64,000 bases of DNA, from positions 62,001 through 126,000 of the forward strand of contig JAICJH010000006.1 in the NCBI GenBank assembly GCA_025928545.1. Reading direction: 5' to 3'. The position numbers and the translations under genes were made by a program. Below, piece by piece: positions 46,262 through 53,922 of this stretch. The notes beneath the pieces are model-generated. The model saw nothing but the letters and a program-made list of their open reading frames with translations. It did no database searches and was not told the DNA's origin. Position 1 is the first letter of the stretch. Every line of letters begins with the position of its first letter. Source of the DNA: Bryobacteraceae bacterium. GTDB lineage: Bacteria; Acidobacteriota; Terriglobia; Bryobacterales; Bryobacteraceae.

Positions 46262-47809
46262 TCAATCCAGCACTGCTTCAATGACCCGCGGGCCCGTCTG
46301 CCGCATCGCGGCGCCGAACTCGCGAATGAAATCGTCGGCGGTCCCTGCCCGCACTGCCTCCACTCCGAACCCTTCCGCCAGTTTTACCCAATCCGGCGCC
46401 GGATCGCTGAGATCCAGCATCCGGTCCGCCTGCGGGCCCACCTTGCCGGCGCCGGTGCGCTTCATCTCGATATCCAGGATGCGGTAGCGGCGGTTTGCCA
46501 GAATCACCACTGTCACATCCAGGCGTTCGCGCGCCATTGTCCATAAAGACTGAAGGGTGTACATGGCGCTGCCATCGGCTTCGAGCGAAACCACTTTGCG
46601 ACCGGGGCACGCAAGCGCGGCGCCAAGCGCCACCGGCAGACCCTGGCCGATCGAACCGCCGGTAACCGGAAGATGGTCGTGCGCCGGAGCCCCCGCCAGA
46701 TGCGGCCAGATCTGTTCGTTGCACGAAACCGTCTCATCGGAAAAGATGACGCCCTCGGGCACGAGCGCGCCGATAGTCCGCCCGATTGCGGCGGCAGTTA
46801 GCGGTTCGCCGCACGGCAAAGTCGGACGCGCGGCGGCGGGCGTCTCCGGCGACGCGGGCGCTCCGAGTGCACTCGCCAGCCATTCCAGGGCTTCGGAGCC
46901 ATTCTCGCCAATTGCCGAGAGTGTATCGAAGGTGCAATCGGGCGCCGCGAGAGTGGAGCGCAGCCCAGGGTAGCCGAAAAACGAAACAGGCGGCTTGCTC
47001 TCCACCAGAATGAGGCGCTCAAATCCGGCCAGCAGCGCTTGCGCGGCTTCCGGGAAATATGGAATGCGATCGCCAGCCGGAATATCGCCGCCCCGCGCCA
47101 TTCTGCCGGAGTTCCTGTTGGCGAAAAGCCTCACACCGGTTGCGGCCCGCACACGTCCGGCCGCCCGCAAGCCACGCTCATGCAAAGCCGACCCGCCCAG
47201 TAACAGCCCCGCCGGACACCCCGAGCGCAGCAGCGCTGCCACTTCCCGAATCGTCTGTTCCGTTGGCAGTGCCGGAGCGGTCCTCTGCACGGGGAGCGCC
47301 GGGTCCCCCGCCTCACTCCACGAATAATCCGCCGGCACAATCAGCGTCGCCACTTTACCCGGAGGACCGATGGCTGCGTCCACCGCCGCCGAGGTGGCCT
47401 CACCCATGGCCGCAGCGCATTCCAGCGTCCGCACCCACCCGGATACAGGGCGGGCGAAGCCCTCGATATCTGCCGTGAGCGGAGCATCGTGGCCAAGATG
47501 CTGGGTGGAGTGCTCCCCGACAATATTGACCACCGGCGAGTAAGCCTTGCGGGCATTATGAAAGTTGGCCAGCGAGTTGCCGAGGCCGGGCCCGAGGTGA
47601 AGAAGCGTGGCCGCGGGCTTTCCCGCCATACGCGCGTAGCCATCCGCGGCGCCCGAACAAACGCCTTCGAAGAGACAAAGCACGCCACGCATACCGGGCA
47701 CGCGGTCAAGCGCCGAAACGAACTGCATTTCAGACGTGCCTGGGTTCATGAAGCACAACTCGATGCCGTTAGCCAGCAGCGTTCGGAGAAGAGACTCGGC
47801 GCCGTTCAT
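46262..47809 (-). CDS. Thiamine diphosphate enzyme, acetolactate synthase large-subunit-like
   Basis: A 515-residue ThDP enzyme with the three usual domains. The N-terminal PYR domain has LLANGIELCFMNPGTSEM and the activating Glu in LFEGVCSGAADGYARM; a central domain follows. The C-terminal PP domain has the Mg-ThDP motif LEADGSAMYTLQSLW...ANRRYRIL, where the usual GDG is ADG. Sequence is closer to the benzoylformate decarboxylase/unassigned ALS-like group than to IlvB, and no small subunit gene is adjacent. It would decarboxylate or condense a 2-keto acid. Convergent with crcB. Confidence 0.85.
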   Translation of the reverse strand: MNGAESLLRTLLANGIELCFMNPGTSEMQFVSALDRVPGMRGVLCLFEGVCSGAADGYARMAGKPAATLLHLGPGLGNSLANFHNARKAYSPVVNIVGEHSTQHLGHDAPLTADIEGFARPVSGWVRTLECAAAMGEATSAAVDAAIGPPGKVATLIVPADYSWSEAGDPALPVQRTAPALPTEQTIREVAALLRSGCPAGLLLGGSALHERGLRAAGRVRAATGVRLFANRNSGRMARGGDIPAGDRIPYFPEAAQALLAGFERLILVESKPPVSFFGYPGLRSTLAAPDCTFDTLSAIGENGSEALEWLASALGAPASPETPAAARPTLPCGEPLTAAAIGRTIGALVPEGVIFSDETVSCNEQIWPHLAGAPAHDHLPVTGGSIGQGLPVALGAALACPGRKVVSLEADGSAMYTLQSLWTMARERLDVTVVILANRRYRILDIEMKRTGAGKVGPQADRMLDLSDPAPDWVKLAEGFGVEAVRAGTADDFIREFGAAMRQTGPRVIEAVLD

Positions 47810-47860
47810 ATTCGCGATCTTTTCATCAGATCATACGCGAACGCCTGTTAACCTTAAGAG

Positions 47861-48103
47861 ATGGCAGACGAAGAAATACAGGCAGAACTGGCCCGCTTGA
47901 GGGCAGAGAACGAAGCGCTGAAACAGAAGCGCAGCGGCTCCACTTCGATGAAAGTCAGCGAAAAAGGGGCGGTGTCCGTCTACGGTCTGGGCCGCTTCCC
48001 GGTGACTTTGTATCAGGAACAGTGGCTGAAGCTGCTGGCGATGGCGGAAGACATCAAAACTTTCATTGCCGATAACAAAGATCGCCTGAAGGTCAAAGAA
48101 TAA
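47861..48103 (+). CDS. Small conserved protein with N-terminal coiled coil
   Basis: An 80-residue cytoplasmic protein. Residues 1-25 are a short Leu/Glu coiled coil (EEIQAELARLRAENEALKQK), followed by VSEKGAVSVYGLGRFPVTLYQEQWLKLLAM and a helical end. The YGLGRFPVTLYQEQW core is a pattern I have seen in small conserved proteins of unknown function. An AAGAG site precedes the ATG. No neighbour suggests a role. Confidence 0.75.
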   Translation: MADEEIQAELARLRAENEALKQKRSGSTSMKVSEKGAVSVYGLGRFPVTLYQEQWLKLLAMAEDIKTFIADNKDRLKVKE

Positions 48104-48124
48104 AAACGAGCCTTTCCGGCTGAT

Positions 48125-51100
48125 TCATCCGCGCACCTTCACCGAGAAGAGCGCATGATGTGTCAGCACGAATAAGGTTCGCCCATCGGGGCCGCCGAAA
48201 ATAATATCGATCGGCGTTTCCGGCACGTCGATTTCGCCCGTCTGCTTACCGGTACGGTCGTAGACGAAGATTTGTCCGTTCGTTACGTAAACGTTCCCCT
48301 TCGCGTCCACCGCGACACATTCGCCGCCGCGCTGCGCGAAGGGTTGCAGTTCGCCCAGCGTGCCGTCCGCGTTCACCAGCGCGCGGTACGTAATGTCCTC
48401 GGCTTCATTGCTGACATAGACGTGGTCACCGGGTGCGGCAGTCACGAACCCGTAGGTGTCGAGAGTGTCGGAGAAGCGCCACCCCGTGATGGAGTCGGCC
48501 GGCCCTTGCTGGAACACGCGGAACCCCGGCAGAAAAACGCTGCCGTCCGGTGAAACGTATTCCTTCGTTTTCGGCGTGGAGACGTCCTCCTGGAACATCT
48601 GCGCCAGGGTCTTGTAGGTCAGCGTTTCCGGATCCAAATGTGACCGGAACTGCCCATCGTTCCAGTAGCCCACCGGCAGGACAACGCGCGCCGATGGATG
48701 CGGTTGTGCGGGTTTGAGCGGCAACACGGTGATCTGGTCCCTGGGCGATCCTGGGTGAAACGCGTAGACGGTAGCCTCCGGCCCTCCCGAAGAGAGGACC
48801 AACAAATTGCCCGACTTGTCAAACGCGAGGTTGACGGGATCGAGTGGACTGTCCCGCTCGATAGTCAGTCCTTCGGCCGCCGACCAGCCATAGATCCGCT
48901 GCTGATGACGATCGACGAAATAGAGTTTGCCTGCCGCATCCACGGCGGCGCCTGAAATGGAAAAGAAACCGTCTTCCAGCTTTTCCACTTTTGTCCCTGG
49001 GGCCAGAATCGCGCCGCTGGCCGAGCCGGCGACTGAAACGGAAGGCTTGGGTGCCCCGGAAACGTCGAGCAGAGCGAATTGGCGTTCGCGCGTGTTCAGG
49101 TGACGCGTCACATCTTCCACTGCATTCTCATAAGGAAATTTGCCCGCGCGCACAAAAGTGCCGCATCCGTTCTGGTCGCAGATCGGGTACCCGTGCTCCG
49201 AATTAATTCGCACGTTGCGAAAGTGAATGTCCGAAGACTGGTACAGGCGCACCGCGGCCGGAAACGGCGCACGGGAACGCGCGACGCGATAAGCCTGGTA
49301 GTTGGCAATTGTGATGTTCTTCGACCAGGAAATCTCAAGCGACAGGGCTTCAGGACTCTCACCGGCCTCCTCCTCTGTCTGCGGAGCAGTGAAATCCCAG
49401 TTCTCAACGTGATCGAGCTTAATCTCCGTGCGCGCGTGGTGCTCGGCGGAAAGCTCATACACGTGTCCGGGAGTCGTAGTGGCGGAGACATAGAATCCCG
49501 CCTGTGCGTAAGTGTCCGGCGTCCAGATTTCGGTGAAGGTTCCGCCGCCGCCCTGCGTCACCCAAATACTCGGATACTGGCCGTCCCGTCGCTTGCGCAG
49601 GTCCGCGTCTGCTGTGCCGAGATTGTTGGCCGCTCCCGGACCCATCAGACGCACATCGTCGATCAGCGAGGCCGCGCCTGAACGCCACAGGATTCCCACC
49701 GCGCGCGGGTTCATGCCGTTGGTCGCGATGCCCACGCCTGTCAGGATGTTGGCCCCGCCGGGCGGCGCATCGATGACCGCGAGAGGCGTGCCGATCCCCC
49801 GAAAAGCTGGAGTGTCGTCGGGCAAAACAAACTGAGTCGCCGCGGGATGCAACCCGACGATGACCGTGTCGGGCTTGAGTGCGAGCGTTTCTGTGACGAC
49901 GTACTGTCCGCTCGGAAAATACAGCACGCGGTGTTCACTGATCGCCTTTCGAATTGCCGCCGTATCGTCGGTCTTGCCGTCGCCGGCGACGCCGAGGGAG
50001 TGGACGTTCACCCAATCGCTGGTTTCAGGCAGCGGCCGAACTGCCGGCGCCATGGGCGCAGGCAAACTGCTGAGTGGCAGGGCGTTGTAGACCGTACCGA
50101 TCGAGCCGCTTTGTCCTTCGCCCGGCACGATGAGTCCGTGGTTGAAACTCGTCACCCGGTAGACAGGTCCTTTGCCTTCGACCTTCCTTCCGCTCTCCCG
50201 GAACTGCGCGAACACCGGAACATTCTTCAGCACCGCGTTCTCGAATCCGATCTGGTTGAGCGGGCTTTTCTCGCTGCTGATAATCACCGCCGAACCGGCG
50301 ATGTTTTCGAAACGGCAGTCCCTGACCCACAACCGGTCGAAATACTGCGGGTCGATTGCGATCGCGGCAGGGACGTCGCGAAAGCTGGTGCGGATGAGTG
50401 TGAGCCCTGCGCCATGTTCGCGGATGGACGATTCGCGCTGCCCCTCAAATTCTGAATCGATCAGCGTGAACGGCCAACTTGGCGTCGTCATGTCGGTGAG
50501 AATGCCGTACCGTCCACCGTGGATGTGCAGATCCTCAGCGTAGTTGCCGATTTCGGTCAGGGCAGCGAGGCCGGAACCCACCTGGAAAGTCATGTGAGTG
50601 AGAAAACAGTGCTGCGCGACATGGAATCGAATCGCAACGGCGGCCGGATTTCCCTCGCCGATTTCAAAATCGATATTGCTCATTGCCGAATAGAACGTGT
50701 TCTGATTCGCGTCCTGAATTGCCGGATTCGGAGGCACGCTGTCGGGAGGAGGAAACGGTACCCGGACGGGTCCCCGGCCGGGACCACCACCCGGACCGCC
50801 CCCGGGACCGCCCGGTCCACTGCGCGCTCCTGCGAATGTCACCATGACGCTCACGCCCTTCTGAAATCCCGGAGTGTTGGCAGCCAGGACGAAGACCGGC
50901 CGCGTGGCGCCATAGCCAATCAACCGGACGCCGGGCCATACGAAGATCGTGCGCGTGAGCCTGTAACGGCCGGGAGCGACGAAGAGGACTCCCTGGCGCG
51001 TGCCGTCGATGGCGGCCTGAATGGCGCCGCTGTCGTCGTTGATTCCGTCCCCATGTACGCCGAACTGAGGGGCGGCGAGTTGTACCGCCTTCGGATCATC

Positions 51101-51196
51101 CGGCCGTGTGAGCATTGATGACGCGGCGATAGCGTTGGTATGCAGGCTCGCCAGTAACACGACAACCGGCAAAATCCCGCGAACTTGAATATCCAT
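48125..51196 (-). CDS. Exported double pectate-lyase-fold protein fused to an NHL/SMP-30-like propeller
   Basis: A 1023-residue secreted protein. Signal: GILPVVVLLASLHTNAIAAS. Two pectate_lyase_3-type beta-helix starts are seen, QFGVHGDGINDDSGAIQAAID (about residue 45) and SLGVAGDGKTDDTAAIRKAI (about residue 400); this paired arrangement recalls GH55-like proteins. From about residue 740 a beta-propeller follows (GAAVDAAGKLYFVDRHQQRI, NLAFDKSGNLLVLSSGG, CVAVDAKGNVYVTNGQIFVY). A Gly/Pro/Arg-rich insert lies at about residues 124-152. Polysaccharide cleavage or binding is likely; no catalytic residues can be assigned. Confidence 0.82.
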   Translation of the reverse strand: MDIQVRGILPVVVLLASLHTNAIAASSMLTRPDDPKAVQLAAPQFGVHGDGINDDSGAIQAAIDGTRQGVLFVAPGRYRLTRTIFVWPGVRLIGYGATRPVFVLAANTPGFQKGVSVMVTFAGARSGPGGPGGGPGGGPGRGPVRVPFPPPDSVPPNPAIQDANQNTFYSAMSNIDFEIGEGNPAAVAIRFHVAQHCFLTHMTFQVGSGLAALTEIGNYAEDLHIHGGRYGILTDMTTPSWPFTLIDSEFEGQRESSIREHGAGLTLIRTSFRDVPAAIAIDPQYFDRLWVRDCRFENIAGSAVIISSEKSPLNQIGFENAVLKNVPVFAQFRESGRKVEGKGPVYRVTSFNHGLIVPGEGQSGSIGTVYNALPLSSLPAPMAPAVRPLPETSDWVNVHSLGVAGDGKTDDTAAIRKAISEHRVLYFPSGQYVVTETLALKPDTVIVGLHPAATQFVLPDDTPAFRGIGTPLAVIDAPPGGANILTGVGIATNGMNPRAVGILWRSGAASLIDDVRLMGPGAANNLGTADADLRKRRDGQYPSIWVTQGGGGTFTEIWTPDTYAQAGFYVSATTTPGHVYELSAEHHARTEIKLDHVENWDFTAPQTEEEAGESPEALSLEISWSKNITIANYQAYRVARSRAPFPAAVRLYQSSDIHFRNVRINSEHGYPICDQNGCGTFVRAGKFPYENAVEDVTRHLNTRERQFALLDVSGAPKPSVSVAGSASGAILAPGTKVEKLEDGFFSISGAAVDAAGKLYFVDRHQQRIYGWSAAEGLTIERDSPLDPVNLAFDKSGNLLVLSSGGPEATVYAFHPGSPRDQITVLPLKPAQPHPSARVVLPVGYWNDGQFRSHLDPETLTYKTLAQMFQEDVSTPKTKEYVSPDGSVFLPGFRVFQQGPADSITGWRFSDTLDTYGFVTAAPGDHVYVSNEAEDITYRALVNADGTLGELQPFAQRGGECVAVDAKGNVYVTNGQIFVYDRTGKQTGEIDVPETPIDIIFGGPDGRTLFVLTHHALFSVKVRG

Positions 51197-51288
51197 GGGG
51201 TTATGATTTCACGCGCCTGTTTCCTGCGGGGCAAGCAGGCGGGAAGTTCTGGCGGTGCAAGACGCTGAGGAGACTCTGTCGCCTTTTT

Positions 51289-52296
51289 TCAGGCCGGCTG
51301 CTGCTGTGTCATGCAGTGCAGCGTCCCGAGTCCCCAGACCAGTTCCACGCAATTAATTCCGACCACCTGGCGATCCGGGAAGCATTCAGCCAGGGTGTCC
51401 AGCGCAACCCGGTCATTGGCATCGTTGAACGTCGGCGCCAGCACGGTCTTGTTGGCGATGTAAAAGTTCGCGTAGCTCGCGGGCAACCGCACGCCGTCAA
51501 ACCAAAGCGGCTTCGGCATCGGAAGTTTGCGGACCCGCAGCGACATCGCTTTCACCCGTTCCAGGTTTTCAAGCAGGGGCGCGTGATTAGCATCCGCCGG
51601 GTCGTCTTCCGATACGATCACGATGGATTCGCTGTCTGTGAATCGCGCGAGGTCGTCGATGTGGCCGTGGGTATCGTCGCCGGCGATTCCGTTATTCAGC
51701 CAGAGAACGCGATCAATCCCAAGATAATCGCCAAGCCGCGCTTCAAGCTGTTCGCGGCTCAGCGCCGGGTTCCGCGCCTGAATCGAACTGAGCAGGCATT
51801 CTTCAGTAGTTAACAGCAGTCCCGCGCCATTCACGTCGATGCTTCCGCCTTCGAGCACCATGTCGGGTTGCCAGCGAACCCCGGGAATCGCGCGGCCGGC
51901 CGCATCGTCGAGCTGGTGATTGTCATATTTCGCCCAGCCATTGAACCGGAATTTCGCGCCGGCAATTTCGCCCTGCCGGTTCTTTAGAAAAAGCGGCGCG
52001 AAATCGCGGGTCCAGACACGGTCACTCGGGATGAGATGGAATTCGACCGCCGCCATATTCGCGCCGATCTTCTCCAGAACAGCGCGCGCACTTTCACGCA
52101 GGTCTTCGCCGGAAACCAGGATCTTCACTCGCTCCACGGCCGAAAGTTTCCGGACGATTTCCCCATACACCCACGGGATAGGCGCAAATCTCCCCGGCCA
52201 GTCTTCTTCGTTGTGCGGCCATGCCAGCCACGTAGCCTCGTGCGGCTCCCATTCGGCGGGCATGCGAAAGCCCAATGCCCGCGGCGTCGGCTCCAT
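51289..52296 (-). CDS. aguA: Agmatine deiminase
   Basis: A 335-residue guanidino-group hydrolase of the peptidyl-arginine deiminase fold, converting agmatine to N-carbamoylputrescine and ammonia. It has MPAEWEPHEATWLAWPHNEEDWPG, RVWTRDFAPLF, LEGGSIDVNGAGLLLTTEECLL, DDTHGHIDDLARF, and the nucleophile Cys328 in GLGTLHCMTQQ. ATG 52296 fits just after the aguB stop (5 bases); an open frame upstream overlaps aguB and is not family sequence. Forms an operon with aguB. Confidence 0.95.
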   Translation of the reverse strand: MEPTPRALGFRMPAEWEPHEATWLAWPHNEEDWPGRFAPIPWVYGEIVRKLSAVERVKILVSGEDLRESARAVLEKIGANMAAVEFHLIPSDRVWTRDFAPLFLKNRQGEIAGAKFRFNGWAKYDNHQLDDAAGRAIPGVRWQPDMVLEGGSIDVNGAGLLLTTEECLLSSIQARNPALSREQLEARLGDYLGIDRVLWLNNGIAGDDTHGHIDDLARFTDSESIVIVSEDDPADANHAPLLENLERVKAMSLRVRKLPMPKPLWFDGVRLPASYANFYIANKTVLAPTFNDANDRVALDTLAECFPDRQVVGINCVELVWGLGTLHCMTQQQPA

Positions 52297-52301
52297 GCGG
52301 C

Positions 52302-53192
52302 TCACGTCAGAAACCGATTCAGGATTGGGCCATACGCATCGATACGGCGATCGCGCAGGAAAGGCCAGTTGCGGCGCACATCCTCCATCACAGCCGGATC
52401 GCATTCCACAACGAGAACTTCCTCGCGATCGTGCGAAGCTTCCGCCAGAATGCGGCCAAACGGATCGCTGACGAAAGAAGCGCCCCAGAATTCCAGACCG
52501 CGATCCGGCGGACCTTCAAAGCCCACGCGGTTCACCGCAGCCACAAAAATTCCGTTCGCGATCGCGTGAGAACGCTGCATGGTGCGCCAGGCATCGTGCT
52601 GGGCTTCTCCATACTGCGCTTTTTCCGCCGGATGCCAGCCAATCGCTGTCGGATAAAAAATAACATTCGCGCCAGACAATGCCGCCAGCCGCGCGGCCTC
52701 CGGATACCATTGATCCCAGCAAACCAGAGTGGCGATGCGTCCGAATTTCGTATCGAACGCCTTGAAGCCGAGATCGCCCGGTGTGAAGTAGAACTTCTCA
52801 AAAAACAGCGGATCGTCCGGAATGTGCATCTTCCGATACCGGCCCAGCAAAGTCCCGTCCGCATCGATCACGACCGCCGTATTGTGATACAACCCGGTTG
52901 CGCGTTTCTCAAAAAGCGACGCCACGATCACAACGCCCAGTTCGGCCGCCAGCGGCTGCAGGCGTTCCGTGGATGGCCCCGGAATCGTCTCGGCCAGATC
53001 GAACAGCCGCGCATCTTCTTCCCGGCAAAAATACTGCGAACGAAAAAGTTCTTCAGTGCAGATCACCTGGGCGCCCTGACGGGCAGCCTCGCGGATTTTT
53101 TCGCACGTACGTTCAAGATTCGCTGCGGCGTCGATTGCACACGACGTCTGAATCAATCCGACCTTGAATTTTTCGGGGATCACTTGAACCAT
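52302..53192 (-). CDS. aguB: N-carbamoylputrescine amidase
   Basis: A 296-residue nitrilase-superfamily enzyme that hydrolyses N-carbamoylputrescine to putrescine, CO2 and ammonia. The Glu-Lys-Cys triad appears in ICTEELFRSQYF, YRKMHIPDD and LVCWDQWYPEAARL; IGWHPAEKAQYGEAQHDAW is typical of the plant/bacterial carbamoylputrescine amidase group. ATG 53192 starts directly at family sequence. It precedes aguA by 5 bases; together they complete agmatine to putrescine. Arginine decarboxylase is not in the window. Confidence 0.95.
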   Translation of the reverse strand: MVQVIPEKFKVGLIQTSCAIDAAANLERTCEKIREAARQGAQVICTEELFRSQYFCREEDARLFDLAETIPGPSTERLQPLAAELGVVIVASLFEKRATGLYHNTAVVIDADGTLLGRYRKMHIPDDPLFFEKFYFTPGDLGFKAFDTKFGRIATLVCWDQWYPEAARLAALSGANVIFYPTAIGWHPAEKAQYGEAQHDAWRTMQRSHAIANGIFVAAVNRVGFEGPPDRGLEFWGASFVSDPFGRILAEASHDREEVLVVECDPAVMEDVRRNWPFLRDRRIDAYGPILNRFLT

Positions 53193-53235
53193 TTTACTTG
53201 CCCGGCTTTTTTGGCTCCAACCGTTATGATGGAAA

Positions 53236-53913
53236 TTGAGCGCTTCACTTGTACTCTTCGATATCGATGGCACGCTGACCCGCGGCGTGGGCCCGCATCA
53301 CCTCATCGCGCTGGAACGAGCCGTGCATCAGGTGACCGGCGTGGCCGCGCCCATCGAAGGGATTCCAGTCCACGGAATGCTGGACTGCATCATCCTGGCG
53401 GAAATGATGCGCGCCGCCGGAATCCCGCACGCCGACGCCGAACGCGCGATGCCCGACATAATTGAGGCCGCACAGGTTCTCTATCTCGCCGACATGATTC
53501 CCGACCTGCGCGGCAAGCGCTGCCCAGGTGTGCCCGACATTCTGGAAGAACTGGCGCGTCGCGACGTTCTGCTGGCTCTGGTTACCGGCAACCTTACCCG
53601 CATCGGCTGGCACAAACTTTCCAAAGCGGAGATTCATCACCACTTCCGCTTCGGTGCATTCGGCGAAATGGCGCCCACGCGCGGCGAATTGGCCAAACTG
53701 GCAATCCAGCAGGCCCGCCGGGAGGGTCTCATCGGACCGCAATCGAAGATTTCTCTCATCGGCGATTCCGTCAATGACGTGATTGCCGCGCAACATGCCG
53801 GCATTCAATCCATCGCGGTAAGAACCGGAATCACCCCTCTTGAGGACCTCCACGCCGCAACTCCCGACGTCCTGCTGGACGATCTCACTCGGCTCGATCC
53901 GGCCATCATCTAA
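53236..53913 (+). CDS. HAD family hydrolase
   Basis: A 225-residue haloacid dehalogenase-like phosphatase. Motif I is LFDIDGTLT, motif II VTGN, motif III Lys in KLAIQQA, and motif IV GDSVNDVIAAQHAG, with a helical cap between I and II. Phosphoglycolate phosphatase-like activity on small phosphates is typical. The start is TTG 53236. It is divergent from aguB with 43 bases between, and 9 bases upstream of the spermidine-synthase-like gene. Substrate unknown. Confidence 0.88.
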   Translation: MSASLVLFDIDGTLTRGVGPHHLIALERAVHQVTGVAAPIEGIPVHGMLDCIILAEMMRAAGIPHADAERAMPDIIEAAQVLYLADMIPDLRGKRCPGVPDILEELARRDVLLALVTGNLTRIGWHKLSKAEIHHHFRFGAFGEMAPTRGELAKLAIQQARREGLIGPQSKISLIGDSVNDVIAAQHAGIQSIAVRTGITPLEDLHAATPDVLLDDLTRLDPAII

Positions 53914-53922
53914 ACTAGAATC

